Source: Thiotrichales bacterium (GTDB lineage: Bacteria > Pseudomonadota > Gammaproteobacteria > UWMA-0217). Taken from it: DNA of 6,517 nucleotides. The notes beneath the pieces were generated by a model. That model was given only the letters and a program-made list of their open reading frames with translations. It was not told the DNA's origin and made no database searches. Below, one piece after another: positions 1 to 5,724 of the stretch. The stretch spans positions 1 to 6,517 of the forward strand of contig JANTGD010000207.1 in assembly GCA_024763135.1 (NCBI GenBank), written 5' to 3'. Each line of letters opens with the position of its first letter. Position 1 is the first letter of the stretch. The translations under genes and the position numbers were made by a program.

Positions 1-102
1 TTTGGTGTGCTACTAGCGGATGGGATTCTAGGCAATGATCCTTGTCGTCGCACACGCTTTATCTGGAACGATTATGCCAGTGCCGGCGCGCCAGGTATCT
101 GA
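1..102 (+). CDS. possible C-terminal end of an unidentified protein (partial, perhaps decayed)
   Basis: Frame 1 is open from the window edge to a TGA at 100-102 and reads a protein-like tail containing NDPCRRTRFIWNDYASAGAP. I do not recognise the family. If the TGA is read through, the frame continues as VPRDSLNAALLKIVLVTIQR and stops at 175-177. The minus strand of 4970-5060 carries a related sequence (ACASAPYVRVPPDSL), and the similarity crosses the position of the TGA. This suggests that the TGA may be a nonsense mutation and that both are remnants of one gene. Thirty-three open codons could also arise by chance, so the call is weak. It is the only plus-strand candidate gene in the window. 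Confidence 0.3.
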   Translation, partial: FGVLLADGILGNDPCRRTRFIWNDYASAGAPGI

Positions 103-253
103 GTGCCCAGAGACTCGCTGAATGCGGCTTTACTTAAAATTGTCTTAGTGACTATTCAACGAGTTGTCAAAAAGTGAATTCACCGCCCAGATTGTTCCTG
201 AAATACATCACGTCAAGGTGAAAACGGGAGGTGACAAGTATCATTGAAAATTG

Positions 254-423
254 GTTAACGAAGCTCTGATTAATAATGGCGCGAGCAGATTGAGGTGAAA
301 AATCGTCCAGTGCAAGGCGCGGATTGCAAGTAATGGCTGGCTATTGCGAGTATCCGCAACGCAGAAGTGGGTGATTGTGCGCTGCAAGATGCCATGTTAC
401 GAATTGATCAGAGTTTCCTTAAC
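254..423 (+). mobile_element. MITE-like repeat, long copy (family 2)
   Basis: The left end GTTAACGAAGCTCTGATTAA and the complement of the right end, GTTAAGGAAACTCTGATCAA, form imperfect terminal inverted repeats of about 20 bp. TTAA lies at 255-258 and 419-422. The same ends and both inner flanks occur on the opposite strand at 5061-5159: GGCGCGAGCAGATTG near one end, and CAAGATGCC followed by TGTTACGAATTGATCAG near the other. That copy lacks about 70 bp of the middle. No open reading frame of note is inside, so this is a non-autonomous element whose transposase would be encoded elsewhere. It ends 40 bp beyond the stop codon of the neighbouring glycosyltransferase. The boundaries are accurate to a few bases. 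Confidence 0.65.
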
Positions 424-462
424 GCAGAGCCAGTGCGTTTTAGGCGTTATCTGAGTGGGTAC

Positions 463-1479
463 TTACGAATTACCTTCGTATGCAGAAACGAGGCTCCGTG
501 CTGAGGCTTCCCAAGTCAGGTTCTTTAAAACATGTTGACGTAGTGCATCAGATTGCGATTGGTGCCACGCCGTTTCAATACCTTTCCGGATACTGTTAAT
601 ATCGTCTGGATTAACATATTCCGCGTAATTTAAAAAATAGTCCGGTGGTCCGCCATTTTGAGTAATGACGACCCGAGCACCATGTGCCGCGGCCTCAAGT
701 GCTACCAAGCCCGTACCTTCGTGTGTACTTGGCAAACAAAAAACTTTACATGCGGCATATAGACTTTCCAGCAGGATTCGATTTACAAACCCTAGAATAG
801 TGACATTACCATACCGCGCTGCTAACGCGTGAATGCGATCGAGTGTTGGGCCTTTTTGCGCGCCACCGGCAATGACCAATGGGTATCCCAGTGTGCCCGC
901 AGCCTCTATTAGCCGAATCACATTTTTGCGGCTTTCAGTGAATGCGCTGACGTGTAGCAGAAATTCATCGGGTAGCTTCCATTGCTGATGCGCTGGTTCG
1001 GGGTCGCTCACGATTGGCGGCGTTACCCCATTGAGGATAATTTTTGCTTTAGATTCACTGATGCCCAATCCGCGGGTCACGCGTCGTTTCTCATAATTAG
1101 AGCGGCAGACCACCAAATCACTGCCCTGTGCTTGATCGCGAAACACGCTGGGAGTCGTGTGAATTTTTGGTAAAAGATTGCCGGCTTTGACGGCGAGCCG
1201 GTAGCGCCAATTGGGCTCGTTACTGTCAATGATTGGTGCAAATACTAAAGTGTTGATCGTCTCATTTTTTAGGGTTTCGATGCCGAAAAGCCTAAAGCCA
1301 CCTAAGAAAAATTGAACCACATCAAAGTTTTTATCACTATAGTCCTGCCAGGGATTCATGCGAATCACTTCATGCCCAAGTTGGGTCATTGCATCTGCTT
1401 GATACTCGGCCTGAGCACGAATGCCATTACCGGGAATTGTGAGGACAAAATCTCCAGGAAGAATAAATCCAATTTTCAT
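463..1479 (-). CDS. GT4-type glycosyltransferase (338 aa)
   Basis: A retaining GT-B fold sugar transferase that probably moves a sugar from a nucleotide-sugar donor to a lipid-linked or polysaccharide acceptor on the cytoplasmic face of the inner membrane. The N-terminal acceptor domain opens with a beta strand (MKIGFILPGD) and a glycine-containing loop, GNGIRAQAEYQADAM, at about 18-31. The C-terminal donor domain starts near 172 (LLHVSAFTESRKN), with VIAGG at 202-206, ILGFV at 228-232, and the family EX7E motif as E254 and E262 in EGTGLVALEAAAHG. NGGPPDYF follows at about 275-282. The length is slightly short but complete for the family. The ATG at 1479 has no obvious Shine-Dalgarno. The donor and acceptor cannot be read from sequence. 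It is the last gene of the minus-strand group, separated from the VanZ-like gene by about 480 bp that includes a MITE. Confidence 0.93.
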   Translation of the reverse strand: MKIGFILPGDFVLTIPGNGIRAQAEYQADAMTQLGHEVIRMNPWQDYSDKNFDVVQFFLGGFRLFGIETLKNETINTLVFAPIIDSNEPNWRYRLAVKAGNLLPKIHTTPSVFRDQAQGSDLVVCRSNYEKRRVTRGLGISESKAKIILNGVTPPIVSDPEPAHQQWKLPDEFLLHVSAFTESRKNVIRLIEAAGTLGYPLVIAGGAQKGPTLDRIHALAARYGNVTILGFVNRILLESLYAACKVFCLPSTHEGTGLVALEAAAHGARVVITQNGGPPDYFLNYAEYVNPDDINSIRKGIETAWHQSQSDALRQHVLKNLTWEASARSLVSAYEGNS

Positions 1480-1828
1480 GGTTTCGTTTCGTAGCAGAAA
1501 GTTGGGTTTGTGATCAAGTCAATTGCACATAGGAGCATAAGTGCTAGATCGTGGCGTTTTGTAAGTATCCAGCGAGTTCTCTAAAACTGAAATAATCGGT
1601 TCTGGCGTGCGATGCTACATTATCAATCGTGGATGATCGCATTGAACAGCAATTTACAATGTTTGGTAGGGCGGTTCAACGAACTGATCCAAGCTTTTCG
1701 TACTAGGTAAAGAGCAATGCGATACCTTGATACACTTAGCTTCAATTCAGGTGGCTGATACCTTGAGGTATGATTGCCAGTTCGTCCCCTCTCTTGCAGT
1801 CTGCAAGCTGAGCGTTCAAAGCCCGCTG
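1480..1828. other. gene-free spacer upstream of the 338-aa glycosyltransferase
   Basis: No reading frame here looks like a gene on either strand. Two small features stand out. GATACCTTGA occurs twice as a direct repeat, at 1721-1730 and 1757-1766. The second copy is part of a perfect dyad, ATACCT-TG-AGGTAT, at 1758-1771. The dyad could be an operator or simply chance. A TTGACT box lies on the minus strand about 40 bp upstream of the ATG at 1479, but no good -10 hexamer follows at proper spacing, so I do not call a promoter. Confidence 0.5.
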
Positions 1829-1967
1829 CTAGTGCATCGTCTAGCTTAAAATGACGAACTGAGCGCTTTTTTGATGCTGCGCATCAAGGCGCAGTGCGTG
1901 GGCAATGGTAGCGTCCTTGGCAAGCACTACAACTGTGTCCGTCATTTTAAACGGAACGATGGACTAG
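1829..1967. mobile_element. MITE-like element, short copy (family 1)
   Basis: This is the inverse, shortened relative of the element at 5414-5682. Both ends are CTAG, and the 31-bp terminal repeats match imperfectly: CTAGTGCATCGTCTAGCTTA on the left against complement CTAGTCCATCGTTCCGTTTA on the right. They converge on AAAATGACG. The interior (AGTGCTTGCCAAGGACGCT and CGCACTGCGCCTTGATGCGC on the minus strand) closely matches the right part of the long copy. The only large difference is a 130-nt block absent here. That block is bounded in the long copy by two GTTG repeats, so this is probably a deletion derivative. The layout C-TA-element-TA-G fits insertion at CTAG with a TA duplication, as in the IS630/Tc1 superfamily; that assignment is inference. 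One edge coincides with the stop codon of the VanZ-like gene. Confidence 0.82.
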
Positions 1968-2845
1968 CGGTAGAATGCTTTGGGGTTCGGTCTGCTTGCG
2001 ATGCTGTGTCGGGCTCGTCGTCTGCGTAGGGTATTTTTTGGCCGAAAGAGTCGTTCGAGGCCCACGAGTAGTTTTCTCAGCGGGCTAATAATGAAAAGCG
2101 TTGCCAACAAGATGCCTGCGGCATCGGCAGCCGCATCGAGTGCACTGGGTTCGCCGCCGAACCGCGTGAGACCTTGCAGCATTTCGACGCTGATGCTAAG
2201 TACGCACATGGCCAGAATAATCAATAGCTTGGCTTGCATTATTCGTGTGACGAGAAGAAACCAGGCAGTAAGGCCGCCATAAGTGAAGAAATGGATGATC
2301 TTATCGATGTGTGGAATGCCAATGCCTCCAAGTTCGAGCGGGGTAAAGGCCGAGATCAATAAGACAACGGCAAGGTGCATACCAATGATCTGCCAGATAG
2401 CGCGATAGCGTAAAGAACGTCGTTTACGCGTGTAGCGTGTGCCGGAGAATAGCTTCTCTATGCGCAACAATCCTTGCAGCAGAGGCTGGGTCAAAAACAC
2501 CGCAGCTATAATGGTTCCGATAGTATTCGCAAGCATGTCTCCCATACTTGCATCACGGTAGCCCGTCATACCCTGTAACCACTCTAGGAGTGCGCCTATG
2601 CCCAGCACAAACGCAGGTATTGCTACGTCATTGTAACGTCCGGGAAAGACCACACGGTACCACGCTGTGAGTAAAGCGTAGGCAGCCAGATGCTGGAGCT
2701 TGTCGATGTTCGGGATAGAGAAACCAACATTACGAATAGATATGGGTGCAAGTGAGCCGAGCGCAATTGCTGCCAACAGTATTACAGCCAACCCCTGCCA
2801 GAGATAGGGATAGGCGAGTTTATCGGTTGATTGTAGGCGAGACAT
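1964..2845 (-). CDS. tandem double-domain VanZ-like integral membrane protein (293 aa)
   Basis: Two VanZ-like domains lie head to tail. Domain 1 has P45, I47-D48-K49, H52, Y56, T60-A61-W62, E88, Q91-G92, S100, D103 and G110. Domain 2 repeats every one of these at a near-constant offset: P178, I180-D181-K182, H185, Y189, T193-A194-W195, E221, Q224-G225 (all +133), then S234, D237 and G244 (+134). Each ends in a similar basic helix (RIEKLF near 128-133, GLERLF near 262-267). I estimate eight membrane segments, four per half, and a very basic C-terminal tail. VanZ proteins are usually a single domain of about half this length. VanZ itself gives low-level teicoplanin resistance, but most relatives, often found in polysaccharide clusters, have no known biochemical role. 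No clear Shine-Dalgarno precedes the ATG at 2845. The TAG stop falls on the MITE edge. Confidence 0.9.
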   Translation of the reverse strand: MSRLQSTDKLAYPYLWQGLAVILLAAIALGSLAPISIRNVGFSIPNIDKLQHLAAYALLTAWYRVVFPGRYNDVAIPAFVLGIGALLEWLQGMTGYRDASMGDMLANTIGTIIAAVFLTQPLLQGLLRIEKLFSGTRYTRKRRSLRYRAIWQIIGMHLAVVLLISAFTPLELGGIGIPHIDKIIHFFTYGGLTAWFLLVTRIMQAKLLIILAMCVLSISVEMLQGLTRFGGEPSALDAAADAAGILLATLFIISPLRKLLVGLERLFRPKNTLRRRRARHSIASRPNPKAFYR

Positions 2846-3110
2846 GCAGCGGTGCGTATAAGGGGGTCAAGTATTTATCGGCTGTCTGGAAGGAAACTTG
2901 AGCGCCTTGCGGCTGGGCACGTAAGAGCAGTGAGTATTGATGTCTTGGACCAAGTGAATTTTTAGCAAATTCAGAGGCCCCGCGCTTTTATACATGGTAT
3001 GTACGGTATCAATAAATAGTCAATTGAGAATAGATAAAGATGTTTCAGAACGGCGCTACTTTGAGGTGTGCGAAGTGTCTTTTGAAGTAGACCACTGTGC
3101 TGGATGCCTG
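2846..3110. other. spacer upstream of the VanZ-like gene
   Basis: No gene is evident. A TATAAA box on the minus strand at 2987-2992 could be a -10 element for the VanZ-like gene, with a leader of about 135 nt. The TTGACT and TTGATA boxes upstream of it are not at ideal spacing, so the promoter call is weak. No hairpin followed by a T-run is visible after the stop codon of the upstream 445-aa glycosyltransferase. Confidence 0.35.
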
Positions 3111-4448
3111 TTAGCTTTCATAAACCCTCGATTTTTCTATGCTCGACTCAGTAACTGGGTGATATTCTTCAGTTTCCATATGCACTTGTGGTAGGGTGTT
3201 GTATATTTCTATTATTTTTTCTATTTTTAAATTCCAATCATATTTTTGTTTTATCACTTCGCGGCCTAAGCGCCCCATTTCTTTAGATGCGTCTCTATTG
3301 ACTTGTGCGTGTTTCATCGCTTGAGCAAAATTGTTGTCAAATTCTACTTTGTTTTTACCGATGTCTACGAGAATTCCTGTATCTGAATCGATATATTCAG
3401 ATGGTCCTCCCCAATTGGTAGCAATCACCGGCAAACCCATGGCCATTGCTTCCAAAACGACGGCGCCTCCGCATTCGTATAAGCTGGATAACACGAGGCA
3501 GTCACTTGTTTTTAGAAGATCTGCGCATTCATTTTGGGGGAGAAATCCATGGAAAACAACGCTCTTTTCGACATTTAGTTCACGAGCCAATGTCTGTAGT
3601 GCTTGTTTTTCTTCACCGTCACCCAGAATGTGTAATTCAGCCTGTCCATAGTCGAATTGTTTCATTGCTCTAATCAACGTATCAATAGATTTCCAATCGA
3701 CGAGCCTACCTACGAACACAAATTTAAAATTTCCATTGTGCATTGTCGCAGCCCGGCTTGAATTAGAGAATTGATTAAGGTCAACGCCATTTTCAACGAG
3801 TTTAATCACCCGTCCTTTTATACACTTAGGAAGTGTTGCCTCGGTCCGGCGATTGGCGACTAAAACGATATCCGCATGTTTTTTACCTGGTAAAATGTGA
3901 TTCACTACCTCGGAAAACAGTCTGCCAGCCTTCATAAAACCGCGCTCAAATATATTCTGGTGATTAGCAAAACCAGGAGGAAAAGACATTCCCCCGTTAA
4001 GTGGCCCTATAACCACAGGAGGGCCAATACCAAAAAGTAAGGAAGGCATTTTTGGGCTTACTGGTGTCGGTTGATGGATAATGTCTATCCTATTTTCTTT
4101 AGTTAATTTTTTTAGTATCTCTCGCTGAGATAGTTCCGTAATGATTTGCAATACAGCTCCAATAGAAAACTCGTAAATTCTCTTTGGCATGTAGCTAGAG
4201 AATTTATTAAGGAATTGGTGGAGCTTTGTGTCTCGTACAAAAGTAACTCGACTAATATCAGTTCCCAGAAGATCGGTCAACTCTTCACTGACTCTTTCAT
4301 GTACGATAAGCGATACGTCCACATTCTTTTTTCTTAAGAATGTGAAGTAATGTAGGGGTAGTATTGCTTCCCCGCCAAAACGAGCTGATGCGTTTGGCGC
4401 TACAATTGCTATTTTTTTATCGAACGGATTTGATTTCATTATTATCAC
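3111..4448 (-). CDS. GT4-type glycosyltransferase (445 aa)
   Basis: A complete GT-B glycosyltransferase, most likely for surface or exported polysaccharide, acting at the cytoplasmic face of the inner membrane. The N-terminal domain has IAIVAPNASARFGGEAILP at about 13-31 and LHYFTFLRKKNVDVSLIVHE at 32-51, with HQPTPVSPKMPSLLFG at 125-140 and IGPLNGGMSFPPGF at 147-160. This block recurs in a GT4 subgroup of proteobacterial polysaccharide clusters. The donor domain begins near 241 (FKFVFVGRLVDWKS), with LHILGDGEE at 272-280, VVFHGFLP at 297-304, and the EX7E motif as E325 and E333 in ECGGAVVLEAMAMG, then NWGGPSEYI at 345-353. The coordinates use a GTG start. An ATG at 4439, with GGTGA five bases upstream, is an equally good or better start and would shorten the protein by three residues. 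The gene is visibly richer in A+T than its neighbours. Its sugar specificity is unknown. Confidence 0.95.
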   Translation of the reverse strand: MIIMKSNPFDKKIAIVAPNASARFGGEAILPLHYFTFLRKKNVDVSLIVHERVSEELTDLLGTDISRVTFVRDTKLHQFLNKFSSYMPKRIYEFSIGAVLQIITELSQREILKKLTKENRIDIIHQPTPVSPKMPSLLFGIGPPVVIGPLNGGMSFPPGFANHQNIFERGFMKAGRLFSEVVNHILPGKKHADIVLVANRRTEATLPKCIKGRVIKLVENGVDLNQFSNSSRAATMHNGNFKFVFVGRLVDWKSIDTLIRAMKQFDYGQAELHILGDGEEKQALQTLARELNVEKSVVFHGFLPQNECADLLKTSDCLVLSSLYECGGAVVLEAMAMGLPVIATNWGGPSEYIDSDTGILVDIGKNKVEFDNNFAQAMKHAQVNRDASKEMGRLGREVIKQKYDWNLKIEKIIEIYNTLPQVHMETEEYHPVTESSIEKSRVYES

Positions 4449-4969
4449 CAGACACCTTCTGAGACATAAAACGTATCATGAGTTTTCAAAAACTGTCGGT
4501 GAACGTGTTCTCACAACTATTGTGTAATGCTGGGCCGATGCGTGAAAACAGTGAGGCTGTTGCAGCTTGTCCAAATGTTCTGGGGAATACTATACAAAAT
4601 ATTCCTAAACTAAGTCGCACGGTTTTAATCTTGTATTGCGAATATATCAGCCTATATTGCGCGTTTGACCATTTCGCTTTCTGCTCCAGAATTGCCCCTG
4701 AGTGATCGGTGGTTTGGTGATGCTAGTCACAAATGTGATCGTCAGAATCAAAGATATTGCAACAACGTAGTTGTTGTTAACTGTTTTAGTGCTGGGTGTA
4801 CACGTTAGTTTGTAATTTGCTGGCGGAAAGTACGACTCCGAGTGTATAGGGATTATCACTTTAACGGATGTCTGATAAAACATGAGTGCGATGTTATTTC
4901 ACATGATGAGTATGGTCTGGGGCTGGTCATTGATGCCCAAGTGACAATTGGTTTATCGTTTTCTAGAGA
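4449..4969. other. long A+T-rich spacer upstream of the 445-aa glycosyltransferase
   Basis: No convincing gene: the short open frames on both strands lack ribosome sites and family resemblance. Visible structure includes the dyad GGAATA-N10-TATTCC at 4584-4605, whose minus strand contains a TATAGT box (4589-4594), about 140 nt before the start. There is also TCACA-AA-TGTGA at 4727-4738 and a perfect hairpin CAACAAC-GTA-GTTGTTG at 4760-4776. The first could be a regulated promoter for the glycosyltransferase, but a good -35 box is lacking. The others are unexplained. Confidence 0.45.
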
Positions 4970-5060
4970 TCTACTAAAATACCCCATAGTAGAGGCCTCA
5001 GTCAGCGAGTCTGGGGGCACCCGGACATAAGGCGCGCTGGCACAGGCATCGTTTTTCTAT
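4970..5060 (-). pseudogene. remnant related to the left-edge coding scrap
   Basis: Read on the minus strand, this segment resembles 60-145 of the plus strand. Shared runs include GCGCGCC, then GTGCCC, then AGACTCGCTGA. One frame gives NDACASAPYVRVPPDSLTEAS, against NDYASAGAP plus VPRDSLNAA at the left edge. The frame stays open downstream to a stop near 4853 but loses resemblance, and no start codon with a ribosome site is evident upstream because the repeat at 5061-5159 abuts it. I read it as a fragment of a gene I cannot identify. A short stem, GTCTGGG-GGCA-CCCGGAC (5009-5026, one G-T pair), lies inside it. A shared non-coding repeat is an alternative explanation. Confidence 0.3.
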
Positions 5061-5159
5061 GTCACGGAAGCGCTGATCAATTCGTAACAGGGCATCTTGC
5101 GGCGCAAAATCGTCTACTTACAATCTGCTCGCGCCAGAATGAATCAGAGCTTCCTTAAC
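5061..5159 (-). mobile_element. MITE-like repeat, shortened copy (family 2)
   Basis: An inverted, internally shortened copy of the element at 254-423. On the minus strand it begins GTTAAGGAAGCTCTGATTCA, continues GGCGCGAGCAGATTG, then jumps to CGCAAGATGCCCTGTTACGA and ends GATCAGCGCTTCCGTGAC. The two ends are imperfect inverted repeats of each other. It is 99 bp long against 170 for the other copy, the missing part being central. The TTAA at its right end (5155-5158) is also the left flank of the next element, so the two are fused or nested. The outer left end reads GTCAC in place of GTTAA, which suggests decay. Confidence 0.62.
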
Positions 5160-5296
5160 AAGGCTGTTGAAAAACCTCAGGTGAGTGCGAGACAAGGCAA
5201 AACCTGGAGAAAAAACGCAGTTTAGACGCAGTAAATGAGCATTTTGAGCCACAATTAATGCTGGATCGTGCCAGCTGAGAGTTTTTCAACAACCTG
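5159..5296. mobile_element. MITE-like element flanked by TTAA (family 3)
   Basis: The left end CAAGGCTGTTGAAAAACC and the complement of the right end, CAGGTTGTTGAAAAACTC, are terminal inverted repeats of about 22 bp with a one-base offset on each side. TTAA lies immediately outside both ends (5155-5158 and 5297-5300), consistent with a 4-bp palindromic target duplication. The 138-bp interior includes CGCAGTTTAGACGCAGTAAA followed by TGAGCATTTTGAGC, a sequence type I remember from short repeats in gammaproteobacterial genomes. That is recall, not a search result. There is no coding capacity. The parent transposase family is not determined. Confidence 0.7.
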
Positions 5297-5413
5297 TTAA
5301 ATCACGCGTAGTGACCTGACCAGTTCGTGATAGGCTAAAGTAACTGCGCTTTTGATCAGCAGCCGTTTTCTGTTCAGCCTGACATTTGAGAACAAGTATT
5401 CCGAGCAGAACGA

Positions 5414-5682
5414 CTAGTACATCGTCCAGCTTAAAATGACGGACACAGTTGTCCTGTCTGCATGCCTGGGTTGGCGCACTTCGCAGGGAATGGTTGTTCC
5501 CTTCCCAAGGAGTGCAACACCGCCAGGCATGCAGACAGGACAACCCTTCGGGCGATTCTGTGATGCCGCGACTCGGTGTTGCAGTGCTTGCCAAGGACGC
5601 TGCCATTACCTGCGCACTGCGCCTTGATGCACAGCATCACAAAAGCGCTGAGTCCGTCATTTTAAGCTGGACGATGTACTAG
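5414..5682. mobile_element. MITE-like element with perfect 31-bp inverted ends, long copy (family 1)
   Basis: The left end (5414-5444) and right end (5652-5682) are perfect reverse complements over 31 bp, starting CTAGTACATCGTCCAGC. The CTAG on both sides fits insertion at CTAG with TA duplicated, giving an element proper of 263 bp at 5417-5679. It has no transposase, so it must be mobilised in trans. A related but shorter copy lies at 1829-1967. The perfect ends imply recent activity or strong constraint compared with that copy. It lies 42 bp downstream of the thiol dioxygenase stop codon, where its fold-back could end transcription or stabilise the mRNA. Open frames crossing it on both strands are by-products of its palindromic structure. 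Confidence 0.88.
5448..5544. repeat. internal foldback of the long MITE
   Basis: A perfect 22-bp inverted repeat pairs 5448-5469 (GTTGTCCTGTCTGCATGCCT then GG) with 5523-5544. The 53-nt loop has further pairing, including GGGAA-TGGTTG-TTCCC and imperfect pairing of GGCGCACT with AGTGCAACACC. The whole 97 nt could form one long hairpin in DNA or RNA. It lies entirely within the 130-nt block that is missing from the short copy at 1829-1967. Confidence 0.8.
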
Positions 5683-5724
5683 GCCTGTCTAATAAAGATT
5701 GTGATTTTACGCAGCAAAACCCGG

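Noticed and set aside
2994..3194. 66-aa plus-strand frame at the 3' end of the 445-aa glycosyltransferase
   Set aside because: It overlaps the well-supported minus-strand gene, has no ribosome site, and its sequence resembles no family I know.
4478..4705. 75-aa plus-strand frame
   Set aside because: No ribosome site, A+T-rich low-complexity translation, opposite strand to all sound genes, and it lies over the likely leader of the glycosyltransferase.
4727..4738. TCACA-AA-TGTGA as a CRP-type site
   Set aside because: CRP sites have the half-sites in the order TGTGA-N6-TCACA; here the order is reversed and the spacing is wrong.
4647..4883. 78-aa minus-strand frame with one hydrophobic stretch (VVAISLILTITFV)
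   Set aside because: No Shine-Dalgarno, odd composition and no recognisable motif. I looked for a PEP-CTERM-like sorting signal and did not find one.
254..5159. Compound transposon bounded by the two family 2 repeats
   Set aside because: Neither repeat encodes a transposase, both are degenerate, their lengths differ, and no target duplication spans the whole segment.
5286..5682. Several overlapping open frames on both strands rich in Cys and His, with repeated CLHAW/ACRQD-like words
   Set aside because: They are translations of the palindromic MITE, so the same words appear on both strands because of the inverted repeats. There is no ribosome site and no family resemblance.
5414..5682. CRISPR-like or tandem-repeat array
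   Set aside because: The repeats are inverted rather than regularly spaced direct copies, and there are only two of each.
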